This document shows, in pieces, positions 7,948 to 16,414 of a DNA stretch of 34,961 nt. Made by a program: the position numbers and the translations under genes. The DNA lies in contig JAPKDL010000024.1 of the NCBI GenBank assembly GCA_028822585.1, positions 1-34,961 on the forward strand, read 5' to 3'. A model generated the notes under the pieces. That model was not told the DNA's origin, made no database searches, and saw only the letters and a program-made list of their open reading frames with translations. Source of the DNA: Alphaproteobacteria bacterium (GTDB taxonomy: Bacteria; Pseudomonadota; Alphaproteobacteria; UBA8366; GCA-2717185). Positions within the stretch are counted from its first letter, which is position 1; every line of letters starts with the position of its first letter.

Positions 7948-8529
7948 TCAGAGAACAAATTTAATAACGGCGAAGCCCAGGAACAGCATAACGAAAAACA
8001 GCGTCGCCAGCAGCGTCAATCGCGCTTCTACGAATTTACGAATGGGGTCACCAAAGCGCCACAATAGCGCTGCGACGATCAGGAACCTCGCGCCTCGGCT
8101 GAGTACGGACGCAATGCTAAAGGTCACAAGGTCAAGGTCGGCGACGCCACTGGCGATGGTGACGACCTTGTAGGGAATTGGCGTGAACCCGCCCGCGGCG
8201 ACTATCCACGCACCCCACTCACTATACCAGCCCTGGAAGATCGAAAATTTGGCGTCCGCACCATAGAATTCGATGATTGATTTACCCAATCCTTCATAAG
8301 CCAGCGCGCCAATGCCATAGCCCGCTACACCGCCCAATACCGACGCGATGGTGCAGACGGCCACGATGCGCCATGCTTGATCCCGCTGAGCCAAAATCAT
8401 AGGTATCAACATGGCTTCCGGCGGGATTGGAAAAAACGAACTTTCCGCAAAGGTCAGCACCGCCAACCAGAACAACGCGTGCGGGTGAGCCGCCAGGCCC
8501 ATAGTCCAGTCATACAATCGGCGCAGCAT
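7948..8529 (-). CDS. YqaA/DedA-type membrane protein (VTT domain)
   Basis: A 193-residue integral membrane protein of the SNARE-associated/VTT family, YqaA subgroup. Conserved blocks are FAESSFFPIPPEAMLIPM near 28-45, the glycine-rich GGVAGYGIGALAYEGLG, and FTPIPYKVVTIASGVADL with the re-entrant-loop Pro residues, followed by SRGARFLIVAALL. DedA relatives act in membrane lipid trafficking and envelope stability; the exact role of the YqaA group is not settled. It is the first gene of a minus-strand run with dsbB (17-base gap) and coq7, so the three are probably one operon. Confidence 0.88.
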   Translation of the reverse strand: MLRRLYDWTMGLAAHPHALFWLAVLTFAESSFFPIPPEAMLIPMILAQRDQAWRIVAVCTIASVLGGVAGYGIGALAYEGLGKSIIEFYGADAKFSIFQGWYSEWGAWIVAAGGFTPIPYKVVTIASGVADLDLVTFSIASVLSRGARFLIVAALLWRFGDPIRKFVEARLTLLATLFFVMLFLGFAVIKFVL

Positions 8530-8724
8530 TATCGAATGATTCAGTCTTTTAAGCTGTGTTTAAAGGCGAACAACTATACTACTACAACAACCAGGCTCCC
8601 CGCACGGTACTTTTCCACGGCTTGGCGTAACAACGGGCACCTTCCACTGCCCCGCGCGTCCGAGCATCGCCAGTCATAGTTATATTTCTAGCTCGAATTA
8701 TACATATTCAATCGATTCTTATTG

Positions 8725-8752
8725 TTGACCCAACAGAATGCAACAGTAGTAT
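8725..8752 (+). promoter_or_regulatory. Sigma-70-type promoter of tRNA-Leu
   Basis: TTGACC (8725-8730) and TAGTAT (8747-8752) are separated by 16 bases. The -10 box ends 12 bases before the tRNA 5' end and is followed by a GC-rich discriminator (GCGCTCCG), typical of stable-RNA promoters. Confidence 0.55.
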
Positions 8753-8764
8753 GCGCTCCGATAA

Positions 8765-8851
8765 GCCCCTGTGGCGGAACTGGTAGACGCGCGGGATTCA
8801 AAATCCCGTTCCTTTACGGGAGTGGGAGTTCGATTCTCCCCGGGGGCACCA
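8765..8851 (+). tRNA. tRNA-Leu, anticodon CAA
   Basis: The acceptor stem pairs GCCCCTG (8765-8771) with CGGGGGC (8841-8847), followed by A and an encoded CCA (8849-8851). The anticodon stem CGGGA/TCCCG encloses loop TTCAAAA, giving anticodon CAA, which reads UUG. A long variable arm (TTCCTTTACGGGAG region) and the T arm GGGAGTTCGATTCTCCC support a class II leucine tRNA. It served as the attachment site for the integrase just downstream, judging by position. Confidence 0.96.
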
Positions 8852-8921
8852 TTATCATGGATCACGGACCAAGTGACTGAATTCAAACAATGTTTGTTTG
8901 ATGAAGGGAGTTTGGTTAGTC

Positions 8922-9782
8922 ATGGTGTGGGTAAGGTCTCCGGTATACTTTTATAAACGTGGCGAGATGTTTTACTTCTCTCGCGCAGTCCCCAGCGACC
9001 TGCAGCACCGCTTCGATAAGCGGAAAGTGGAAGTCTCGCTGCGAACTAAATCCGTATCCAGGGCACGTAAATCCGCGGCGGCGCTTTCAGACAGGCTGGA
9101 GCGCTATTGGGACAGCTTGCGAATGGAATTGATTTATTCGCGAGAGTTGGGCCTTTCTGTCATCGAGGAAGGAACAGCGCGGCAAGCATCAAAACTCACA
9201 TTCGACGAGGTATTAGAACTGTATCACCGATTGAAAGGCGTTGGGAAAACCAAACTGTTTTTTGAAGGGTCGGAGCGAAGCATTCGGTATCTCAAAGACT
9301 GTCTCGGCCATAACAGCGTCGATGGCTTGATGCCTGGCGACGCCGGCCTATTTCGCGATTACCTTCTGGAGCGCGGAATGTCAGCTTCCTCTGTGAAGCG
9401 AGTCATCGCTTCCGTCCGGGCAATTCTAAACTTGGTTATTAAGGAACGCGGTCTTTCCAGGCCAAATATTTTCAATGGCGTATTCATCCCAAAAGATCTC
9501 GATAAACGCTCGCGTCCCCCGATACCCTCTGGCGAAATTCAAAAAATTCAAAACGAATGCAGGTCAGCGGATGATGAGCCGCGTTGGTTGATAGCTCTAA
9601 TTAGCGATACTGGAGTACGCCTGGCCGAAGCCTGCGGCCTGTTGTGCTCCGATATCAAATTAACCGACGCAGTCCCCCATCTAGTTATTCGTGAACATCC
9701 GTGGCGGAGGTTGAAAACTTCTTCAAGCAATCGGGACGTTCTGAACTTAATAAGTGACTTTCGGGTTATCTCCCGATGTTGA
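8922..9782 (+). pseudogene. Tyrosine-recombinase integrase, C-terminally truncated
   Basis: About 286 residues. The N-terminal part (YFYKRGEMFYFSRAVPSDL) is the SH3-like segment of tRNA-targeting integrases; a SAM-like core-binding domain follows (LTFDEVLELYHRLK, then SASSVKRVIASVRAILNLV). The catalytic domain begins with ISDTGVRLAEACGLL, holding the first catalytic Arg, and HPWRRLKTSSSNRDV, holding the Lys region. The HxxR box, the His/Trp and the tyrosine nucleophile are missing, so it cannot recombine DNA. The start at 8922 follows AGGGAG; an ATG at 8898 is an alternative. It lies 71 bases past tRNA-Leu. No duplicate of the tRNA 3' end was seen downstream, so the rest of the element and the far attachment site are gone. 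Confidence 0.82.
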
Positions 9783-9923
9783 TTTTGATACCTAATAGTC
9801 GAATTATTAATTGTAAAACGTGCGCTATGAGGCCTATATCAAATTAGGCGGGCTAAGTGGTCTGATCGAAACAGATGGGTAGCGCCCGTTTCGGTTGCGC
9901 CATTAGACTGGAGCGCACAGACC

Positions 9924-10142
9924 ATGCAGAATTTTGTGACCATATTATTGATAGCTACTATGGCGGCGACCCTAGGCGTTCTTATCGTTGGCGTTGTTAG
10001 CATGGCCAAAGGCGGCGAGTTCAATGCTCGCTATGGCAACAAGTTAATGCGGTTGCGTATCCTAATGCAGGGTATTGCGGTGGCACTATTCGTCATCCTG
10101 ATGATCCTCCGCGGAAATTTTAACCTCCCGACAACCACATAG
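9924..10142 (+). CDS. Small twin-transmembrane-helix protein (HIG1-like)
   Basis: A 72-residue inner-membrane protein with two helices (about 4-27 and 47-64) flanking a basic loop RYGNKLMRLRILMQG. This matches the short twin-helix proteins related to the HIG1 domain that precede the cobalamin adenosyltransferase gene in many alphaproteobacteria. In mitochondria HIG1 proteins associate with cytochrome oxidase; a comparable role here is only inference. It ends 16 bases before the next gene and is probably co-transcribed with it. Confidence 0.8.
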   Translation: MQNFVTILLIATMAATLGVLIVGVVSMAKGGEFNARYGNKLMRLRILMQGIAVALFVILMILRGNFNLPTTT

Positions 10143-10158
10143 TTAAAGGTGCCTCGCA

Positions 10159-10740
10159 ATGGTAAAGCTGACGAAAATCTACACACGGGGCGGCGATAGT
10201 GGGGAGACCTCGCTGGGCGACGGTGTTCGTGTTCCGAAAGATTCTATTCGTGTGGCGACCTATGGCGCGGTCGACGAGGCCAATGCGGCGATCGGCGTGG
10301 TCCGAACCGCCCTCAAAAGTGCTCCGGTGAAAGATAACACGACCGACGACACGCTGGGACGGATACAAAACGACCTGTTCGATCTTGGGGCTGATTTATG
10401 CACCCCGGAAGAAGGCAAGCGTTCGGCTGGCGCCTTGCGCGTAACGCCGGAACAATCTGTGCGCTTGGAGAAGGAAATCGACGCCATTAATGCAGCCCTG
10501 GCCCCGTTGAATAGTTTCGTACTGCCCGGCGGATCGGCGGCGGCAGCGCATTTGCACATGGCCCGAACCATCACTCGCCGTGCCGAACGCCTAGTCGTCA
10601 CCCTGGCACGGGAGACCAACGTCAATCCCGCTGTAATTACTTATTTGAACCGGTTGTCCGATTTGCTGTTCGTATTGGCGCGCCATTGCAATGAGGACGG
10701 TGCCCGCGATGTACTTTGGACGCCCGGTGCCAATAGATAA
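10159..10740 (+). CDS. PduO-type ATP:cob(I)alamin adenosyltransferase
   Basis: A 193-residue cytoplasmic enzyme that transfers the adenosyl group of ATP to cob(I)alamin, making coenzyme B12. The ATP-binding N-terminus reads LTKIYTRGGDSGETSLGDG (about 3-21). Further family blocks are RVATYGAVDEANAAIGV, LFDLGADLCTP, FVLPGGSAAAAHLHMART near residue 120-137, and the C-terminal YLNRLSDLLFVLARHCN. Adenosylcobalamin would serve mutases such as methylmalonyl- and ethylmalonyl-CoA mutase, which links this gene to the methylsuccinyl-CoA dehydrogenase later in the window, though no mutase is seen here. Start ATG at 10159 after AAAGGTG. Confidence 0.92.
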   Translation: MVKLTKIYTRGGDSGETSLGDGVRVPKDSIRVATYGAVDEANAAIGVVRTALKSAPVKDNTTDDTLGRIQNDLFDLGADLCTPEEGKRSAGALRVTPEQSVRLEKEIDAINAALAPLNSFVLPGGSAAAAHLHMARTITRRAERLVVTLARETNVNPAVITYLNRLSDLLFVLARHCNEDGARDVLWTPGANR

Positions 10741-11494
10741 ACCATAGCAAGAATTATTGAAGCGCCTGAATATGCAGCTCTCCCAGCAATGCTCTGGGAT
10801 CAATGGACCGGTTACCTAAAAGAATTAATTACGGTGGACGGTCTGTTTCGCCACCATCGACGCATCCAGAGAATTCATTTTAACGACGCTACAACCACAA
10901 TACCTGCCGCCGATCTACGCGATAATCGCCAGACATCCCTCGTAATGAGGTTGGGATCATTTCACGACATTTCCATCAACGTGTTCTCCGCCTAGTTTAA
11001 TCACGACGTTCTATTAGACGCCGCCCAACTCTGGCGTCCAAAGATAGACCTTGTGGACGCTGATTTTTCCAACGTACTCAATCCAATTTGCGTCGCCACC
11101 GAGGATGCCCGTCTGGTCGTGTAGTAGAATTTACTATCGCCCTTAATAACTTGTTAATTTTGCGTTTGTGCAGCAGCACATTGCTTTATCCATAGGGGGT
11201 ATATTACGATTTGCGACCACAACCCTATCAAGATTACATGAGAATTTTGAACGACGTTCCCAGTGTGACCTGCCTCATCACCCACAGGATAGAAAACGAT
11301 AGGTCGTGAAGGTGCATACGTTAGAAACAAAATTTTGCTTTATATTTGGATATCTGGCGTTGCCAGTGCCCTTTTGGAAATGGAAATGGAACATCGCGCC
11401 GCGGAGCAATTTTTCACGCCATGAACCCGTGCATAGCCATGTATTAGCGATCGCAACGCTTCCTCAATATTTAAGGACGAAACACTGCATCACC
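10741..11494. other. Gene-free stretch with a possible degraded reading frame
   Basis: No intact gene. On the minus strand, one frame from about 11125 to 10850 reads like protein but is broken by at least four stops: HDQTGILGGDANWIEYVG then KISVHKVYLWTPELGG, two stops, NVVIKLGGEHVDGNVV, stop, PHYEGCLAIIA, stop, IGGRYCGCSVVKMNS. The single consistent frame and composition suggest a pseudogene of an unrecognised family, although chance cannot be excluded. The remainder, up to the etfB promoter, shows nothing I can identify. Confidence 0.3.
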
Positions 11495-11523
11495 TTGACT
11501 TCTTAGGGTCTCAGGCATAAAAG
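11495..11523 (+). promoter_or_regulatory. Probable promoter of etfBA
   Basis: TTGACT (11495-11500) and TAAAAG (11518-11523) with a 17-base spacer lie 41 bases before the etfB start. The likely transcription start falls inside the inverted repeat that follows. Confidence 0.45.
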
Positions 11524-11540
11524 AAAAATCGAAATTTTTC
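11523..11540. repeat. Inverted repeat in the etfB leader
   Basis: GAAAAAT-CGAA-ATTTTTC forms perfect 7-base arms around 4 bases. It overlaps the end of the -10 box and the expected start site and lies just before the ribosome site AAGGAAA. It may be an operator or a weak leader hairpin. Confidence 0.4.
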
Positions 11541-11563
11541 GTAGACCGCCAAGGAAATTCGCA

Positions 11564-12313
11564 ATGAAAGTTCTCGTCCCCGTAAAACGGGTTATCGATT
11601 ACAACGTGAAAGTACGCGTTAAGAGCGACGGCACCGGTGTTGAGACCGCAAACGTCAAAATGTCCATGAATCCATTCGATGAAATCGGCATTGAAGCGGC
11701 GCTCCGCCTTAAAGAAGCCGGGTCCGCCGAAGAGGTCATCGCCGTATCGATCGGCGTCGCCCAGTGTCAGGAAACCATCCGAACAGCGCTCGCCATGGGT
11801 GCGGACCGGGGCGTATTGGTCGAAACCGAGGAGGGTGCCGAACCGCTGGCAGTCGCCAAAATCTTGAAGGCCATCATTGAAAAGGAAGGTCCGGAAATCG
11901 TCATTTTGGGCAAGCAGGCCATCGATGACGACAGCAACCAAACGGGGCAAATGTTGTCGGCCCTGTTGGGGTGGAGCCAAGCGACCTTCGCATCGAACAT
12001 CGAATTGGGCGACGGAACTGCGGACATCACCCGCGAAGTCGACGGCGGCCTTGAAACCATCAAGGTCAAGCTGCCCGTGGTCGTCACCACGGATTTGCGA
12101 CTGAATGAGCCGCGCTACGCCTCGCTGCCTAACATCATGAAGGCGAAGAAAAAACCAATCGACAAGATGAGTCCTGCCGACCTTGGCGTCGATATGACCC
12201 CACGCCTCAAAACACTGAGCGTGGTCGAACCGTCGAAGCGCGAAGGCGGAGTTAAGGTTGAGAGCGTAGAAGAGCTTGTCGAAAAATTGCGGAACGAAGC
12301 GAAGGTAATCTGA
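11564..12313 (+). CDS. etfB: Electron transfer flavoprotein beta subunit
   Basis: The 249-residue AMP-binding subunit of the ETF heterodimer, which collects electrons from acyl-CoA dehydrogenases and hands them to ETF:ubiquinone oxidoreductase. Family features: [19 protein letters not shown] at the start, [27 protein letters not shown]-like [19 protein letters not shown] with the DDSNQTG nucleotide loop, and [20 protein letters not shown] near residues 175-192. AAGGAAA precedes the ATG. etfA starts 3 bases after the stop, so the pair is an operon. Confidence 0.96.
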   Translation: MKVLVPVKRVIDYNVKVRVKSDGTGVETANVKMSMNPFDEIGIEAALRLKEAGSAEEVIAVSIGVAQCQETIRTALAMGADRGVLVETEEGAEPLAVAKILKAIIEKEGPEIVILGKQAIDDDSNQTGQMLSALLGWSQATFASNIELGDGTADITREVDGGLETIKVKLPVVVTTDLRLNEPRYASLPNIMKAKKKPIDKMSPADLGVDMTPRLKTLSVVEPSKREGGVKVESVEELVEKLRNEAKVI

Positions 12314-12316
12314 GCC

Positions 12317-13261
12317 ATGAGCACACTTGTCATTGCCGAACATGACGGCGAAAATATTAAGCCCGCCACACTGAACACTGTCACCGCGGCGCTCGAAATT
12401 GGTGGCGATTGCGTTATTCTCGTCGTCGGGTCGGGTTGCGATGCCGCAGCGCAAGTCGCCGCGAAAATTGCCGGCGTTGCTAAGGTTTGTGTCGCTGATT
12501 CAGCCGAATACGCAAACCAGTTGGTTGAAAACGTCACACCGCTGATCGTCGGCCTTGCCGACGAGTATGACGCAATTCTGGCGCCAGCGACATCCAACGG
12601 GAAGAACATCATGCCCCGGGTTGCCGCGACCCTGGATGTCCAGCAAATCTCCGAAATCACCGCCGTTGTGTCTGCGGACACATTCGAACGTCCCATTTAT
12701 GCGGGCAACGCCATTGCGACGGTGCAGTCCACGGACGCAACCAAAGTTATTACAGTGCGCGCCACGGGGTTTGACGGTGCCGAAGCCGAAGGCGGCAGCG
12801 CTACAGTTGAAGCAGTGGCCGCGACCGGGGATTCCGGATTGTCTGAATTCCTCAAATCGGAAATCAGCAAGCTCGAACGACCAGAACTGACAGCTGCTGG
12901 GATAATCATTTCGGGCGGACGCGGCATGCAGAATGGCGACAATTTCATCATGCTAGAAAGAGTCGCGGACAAACTTGGGGCAGCGGTCGGTGCCTCACGC
13001 GCCGCCGTGGACGCTGGTTTCGTGCCCAACGACTATCAAGTTGGCCAAACGGGCAAAGTCGTTGCGCCGGATTTGTATATCGCCGTCGGCATTTCCGGGG
13101 CCATTCAACATTTGGCCGGGATGAAGGACAGCAAGGTCATCGTGGCTATCAACAAGGACGAAGAAGCCCCAATATTCCAGATCGCCGATTATGGTCTGGT
13201 AGCGGATTTGTTCACTGCGGTGCCCGAACTCGAAGCTGAACTCGACAAGGTGTTGGAATAA
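12317..13261 (+). CDS. etfA: Electron transfer flavoprotein alpha subunit
   Basis: A 314-residue FAD-carrying subunit partnering EtfB. The FAD-binding C-terminal domain is clear: ISGGRGMQNGDNF, LGAAVGASRAAVDAGFVP, QVGQTGKVVAPDLYIAVG, ISGAIQHLAGMKDSKVI and AINKDEEAPIFQIADYGL. The N-terminal domain, LVIAEHDGENIKPATLNTV, is also standard. Full length for the family. The very short gap after etfB implies coupled translation. It lies 49 bases before the hydroxyacyl-CoA dehydrogenase gene on the same strand. Confidence 0.96.
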   Translation: MSTLVIAEHDGENIKPATLNTVTAALEIGGDCVILVVGSGCDAAAQVAAKIAGVAKVCVADSAEYANQLVENVTPLIVGLADEYDAILAPATSNGKNIMPRVAATLDVQQISEITAVVSADTFERPIYAGNAIATVQSTDATKVITVRATGFDGAEAEGGSATVEAVAATGDSGLSEFLKSEISKLERPELTAAGIIISGGRGMQNGDNFIMLERVADKLGAAVGASRAAVDAGFVPNDYQVGQTGKVVAPDLYIAVGISGAIQHLAGMKDSKVIVAINKDEEAPIFQIADYGLVADLFTAVPELEAELDKVLE

Positions 13262-13310
13262 CCACCAACCCTTGAGCCCACAGGCTCTATAGCGCAAGGA
13301 TACCGGCCCC

Positions 13311-14183
13311 ATGATTAAAAAAATCGGCGTCATCGGTGCCGGTCAGATGGGCAATGGCATCGCCCATGTCGCCGCACTGGCGGGGTTCGATATCAAACTG
13401 TTGGATATTGACCCCGTGCGCCTTAGTGCCGCCAAGACGGCGATTACCGGTAATCTGGACCGACAGGTGCGCCGGACAATTGTCAGCGCGGAAGACCGGG
13501 ACATGGCACTGGGCAATATTGCGTTTGGAACCGATTACGCGATCTTCGGCGACCGTGACATCGTTATTGAAGCCGCCACTGAAAACGAAGACGTCAAGCG
13601 CGAGGTTTTCAAAACCCTGTTGCCGCATTTGCGCGACGACGCGATAATAGCGTCAAACACATCGTCAATTTCGATAACCCGGCTGGCCGCGCGCACCGAC
13701 CGCCCGGAAAAATTCATTGGCCTGCACTTCATGAACCCCGTGCCAATGATGAAGCTGGTGGAAATCATCCGAGGGCTGGGTACGGACAACGACACCTATC
13801 TGGAAGTCCGGGAGCTTGCCGAAAGTCTTGGTAAAACGATTACGTTATCGGAAGATTTTCCGGCCTTCATCGTGAACCGGATTCTTTTGCCCATGGTCAA
13901 CGAGGCGGTTTACACACTTTACGAAGGCGTTGGAACTGTCGAAGCCATCGACACCGGCATGAAACTGGGCGCCAATCACCCTATGGGTCCCTTGGAACTA
14001 GCCGATTTTATTGGATTGGACACCTGTTTGGCGGTCATGCAAGTTCTTTATGAAGGTCTGGCGGACACAAAATACCGGCCTTGCCCCTTGCTGGTGAAAT
14101 ATGTCGAAGCCGGATGGCTGGGGCGGAAAACCGGTCGTGGGTTTTACGACTATGGCGGCGACATCCCCGTCCCAACTCGTTAG
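13311..14183 (+). CDS. 3-hydroxybutyryl-CoA dehydrogenase
   Basis: A 290-residue NAD-dependent 3-hydroxyacyl-CoA dehydrogenase of the Hbd/PaaH type, oxidising or forming 3-hydroxybutyryl-CoA. It begins with the Rossmann motif GVIGAGQMGNGIAHVAA (GAGQMG at 10-14). It has ASNTSSISIT with the conserved Ser at about 118, and LHFMNPVPMMKLVEI with catalytic His139. The C-terminal dimerisation domain holds GANHPMGPLELADFIGLD and ends at a typical GRGFYDY. Full length. Its position right after etfBA is common in alphaproteobacteria and may extend that operon. It converges on the tlpA-like gene, with stops 8 bases apart. Confidence 0.93.
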   Translation: MIKKIGVIGAGQMGNGIAHVAALAGFDIKLLDIDPVRLSAAKTAITGNLDRQVRRTIVSAEDRDMALGNIAFGTDYAIFGDRDIVIEAATENEDVKREVFKTLLPHLRDDAIIASNTSSISITRLAARTDRPEKFIGLHFMNPVPMMKLVEIIRGLGTDNDTYLEVRELAESLGKTITLSEDFPAFIVNRILLPMVNEAVYTLYEGVGTVEAIDTGMKLGANHPMGPLELADFIGLDTCLAVMQVLYEGLADTKYRPCPLLVKYVEAGWLGRKTGRGFYDYGGDIPVPTR

Positions 14184-14191
14184 AGCCCTGT

Positions 14192-14758
14192 CTACGGTTT
14201 GTTCAAATAAGAGCGTATCAAGGCTACCGCTTCCGGTGAATCCCATTCCGCCGGTCCCGTAAGCGCCCCGACAACGTGTCCTTCGCGGTCAACGAGAAAG
14301 GTTGTCGGCATCCCACGGACGCCCAGCGAGCCCGCCAATTCCATTTTAGGGTCCAGGAACAACCGCACCCGTCGCGCACCAATTTTTTCGAGGAAGGCGC
14401 GCGCTGTTTTGGCACCGCCTCGGTCAATACTAACAGCGGCCACCAGGAAATCTTCCTGCGCCAGTATCGTCGCCACCAGGTCCAGGGACGGCATCTCGCG
14501 GAGACACGGCGCGCACCACGTTGCCCAGAAATTTACCAGCGCCACCTTGCCCTTGAGCGCCTGTAATGTGACAAATTTTCCGCTTTCGTCCAAGAATGGC
14601 GTATCAGGTGCTGGTCGGGCGGGTGTGTAGTGTATAAATTGTGCCATCCAGCCCTGCAGACGCGAGGGATCGTCCGCTGAAAGCGCTGCGCGCCAAGCGA
14701 CAGGGAAAGCTAATGCGGCGCAAAGCATAACGAACAAAATTTGGCGATGTTTCGTCAT
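14192..14758 (-). CDS. TlpA-like thiol:disulfide interchange lipoprotein/thioredoxin
   Basis: A 188-residue protein with an N-terminal hydrophobic signal or anchor (ILFVMLCAALAFPVAW, 7-22) and a thioredoxin fold in the periplasm. The redox motif is FWATWCAPCLREMPSL with Cys82 and Cys85, and the cis-Pro appears in VRGMPTTFLVDREGHVVG. TlpA/ResA-type proteins reduce disulfides during cytochrome c or oxidase maturation; which partner applies here is not shown. The signal region contains a Cys (MLCAAL) but not in a clear lipobox, so I favour a membrane anchor or cleaved signal. It is divergent from argH with 37 bases between starts, so promoters must overlap. Confidence 0.88.
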   Translation of the reverse strand: MTKHRQILFVMLCAALAFPVAWRAALSADDPSRLQGWMAQFIHYTPARPAPDTPFLDESGKFVTLQALKGKVALVNFWATWCAPCLREMPSLDLVATILAQEDFLVAAVSIDRGGAKTARAFLEKIGARRVRLFLDPKMELAGSLGVRGMPTTFLVDREGHVVGALTGPAEWDSPEAVALIRSYLNKP

Positions 14759-14795
14759 TGTTTATTTAATCCGTCTATCGTGAGTACGTTTTGTC

Positions 14796-16211
14796 ATGAA
14801 TAAGCCCAAGAGCACAAATACCGCAGAATCTGGCGCCAATTCAATGTGGGGCGGTCGATATGCGGCCAGCCCATCGGAAATAATGCAGCGAATCAACGCC
14901 TCGATTGATTTCGACCAGCGTTTGTATCGCCAAGACATCGCGGGATCCAAGGCTCATTGCGAAATGTTGATCGCACAAGGTGTAATTTCGGGCAACGACG
15001 GCGCTGAAATTCTGAGTGGGTTGGACATGGTTCTGACCGAAATCGAAGGCGGGGACTTCGACTTCAAGACCTCGCTGGAAGATATTCACATGAATATCGA
15101 AGCGCGCTTGAAGGAGTTGATTGGCGATGCTGCGGGACGGCTTCACACGGGGCGTAGCCGCAATGATCAGGTTGCGACCGATATCCGATTGTGGGTCCGC
15201 GACGCCATCGACAGCCTTGATGATCAATTAAAATCACTGCAGGAAGCGCTCATCATTAAGGCCGAGGTCCATGCGGAAGACGTTATGCCGGGTTTCACCC
15301 ATTTGCAAACGGCGCAACCGGTGACCTTTGGCCATCACATGTTGGCCTATGTTGAAATGTATGGTCGTGACCGCGCGCGCCTTTCGGATTGCCGCAAACG
15401 GGTGAATGAATCCCCTTTAGGCGCGGCGGCGTTGGCGGGCACGTCTTTTCCCATCGACCGGAAAATGACGGCGCGCGCGCTTGGGTTCGACCGACCTTTA
15501 GCGAATTCGCTCGACGCAGTGTCTGCGCGCGACTTCGCGTTGGAATACTTGTCGACGACGGCGATTTGCGCGTCACATGTTTCCCGGCAGGCGGAAGAAT
15601 TGGTGATTTGGTGCGCGCCGCAATTCGGCTTTATCCGGTTGTCCGATTCGTTCAGCACCGGATCGTCGATTATGCCGCAAAAACGGAACCCGGACGCGGC
15701 CGAACTGGCGCGGGCAAAAGCCGGGCGTATTTACGGCGCCCTGACGACGTTGCTGGTAGTCATCAAAGGTTTGCCGCTGGCTTATGGCAAGGACATGCAG
15801 GAAGACAAAGAGCCGGTGTTTGACGCGACCGATAGCTTGTCGCTGATGCTGGCCGCGATGGCAGGTATGGTCAGCGATATGACGGTGGCGCCTGAGGCGT
15901 TGCGCCAGGCCCTTGCCGCAGGTTTTCCTACTGCCACTGACCTTGCCGACTGGTTGGTTCGGGTATTGGATATGCCGTTTCGCGACGCGCATCACGTAAC
16001 TGGCACGCTTGTCAGCATGGCGGAAGCGCAAGGAGTCGGGCTGGATGCGCTGCCCTTGGCGGCGATGCAAGAGGTCGAACCGCGCATTTCAAAGGATGTA
16101 TTTTCGGTGCTTTCCATCGACGCGTCCGTAGCCAGCCGGACCAGCGAAGGCGGCACGTCGAGCGAATTGGTGCGCCTGGCCGCCGCCGCGGCGCGGGAGC
16201 GTTTTCTATGA
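14796..16211 (+). CDS. argH: Argininosuccinate lyase
   Basis: A 471-residue cytoplasmic enzyme splitting argininosuccinate into arginine and fumarate, the last step of arginine synthesis. Conserved blocks: [18 protein letters not shown] at 18-35, [41 protein letters not shown], and the fumarase/lyase signature [12 protein letters not shown] with the catalytic serine loop. The [12 protein letters not shown] segment is also family-typical. Full length. The stop overlaps the next start (ATGA), beginning an argH-lipoprotein-lysA unit. Confidence 0.97.
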   Translation: MNKPKSTNTAESGANSMWGGRYAASPSEIMQRINASIDFDQRLYRQDIAGSKAHCEMLIAQGVISGNDGAEILSGLDMVLTEIEGGDFDFKTSLEDIHMNIEARLKELIGDAAGRLHTGRSRNDQVATDIRLWVRDAIDSLDDQLKSLQEALIIKAEVHAEDVMPGFTHLQTAQPVTFGHHMLAYVEMYGRDRARLSDCRKRVNESPLGAAALAGTSFPIDRKMTARALGFDRPLANSLDAVSARDFALEYLSTTAICASHVSRQAEELVIWCAPQFGFIRLSDSFSTGSSIMPQKRNPDAAELARAKAGRIYGALTTLLVVIKGLPLAYGKDMQEDKEPVFDATDSLSLMLAAMAGMVSDMTVAPEALRQALAAGFPTATDLADWLVRVLDMPFRDAHHVTGTLVSMAEAQGVGLDALPLAAMQEVEPRISKDVFSVLSIDASVASRTSEGGTSSELVRLAAAAARERFL

Positions 16212-16414
16212 AGAATCTCAAAAATCTAATCGTCGTAGCGGCGGCGTTGACCTTTATTGTCGCGGCACCCTTATCGGGTTGTGGCAAAAAGGGCCACCCG
16301 AATCCACCCCGCAAGGACAAGGTCTATCCCACGGTCTATCCAAAAGGAGCGTTGCGTTCCGACGCCGCGCCAAATCATCTGCAATTTTCTTTCAAGGTAA
16401 ACAGCGACCAATGA
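16208..16414 (+). CDS. Small lipoprotein, LptM-like
   Basis: A 68-residue protein with a signal peptide ([16 protein letters not shown], about 6-21) and lipobox LSGC, followed by [13 protein letters not shown]. The Cys-Gly-x-Lys-Gly start of the mature part matches the LptM (YifL) lipoproteins, which help mature the LptD outer-membrane translocon in E. coli. It overlaps argH by ATGA upstream and lysA by ATGA downstream, so it is translationally locked between them. A similar small lipoprotein next to lysA or dapF is common in proteobacteria. Function by family only; the similarity is confined to the N-terminus. Confidence 0.82.
   Translation: MKNLKNLIVVAAALTFIVAAPLSGCGKKGHPNPPRKDKVYPTVYPKGALRSDAAPNHLQFSFKVNSDQ

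Noticed and set aside
8771-8956. Open frame beginning MAELVDARDSKS across the tRNA
   Set aside because: This is the well-known false protein read through a tRNA-Leu gene; the RNA explains the sequence.
9867-9893. Inverted repeat CGAAAC...GTTTCG before the twin-helix gene
   Set aside because: The stem is only 6 bases with no T-run, and no conserved riboswitch or operator pattern is evident. It is too weak to call.
11471-12454. 327-codon minus-strand open frame over etfB
   Set aside because: It is an antisense shadow of etfB, whose conserved motifs fully account for this DNA.
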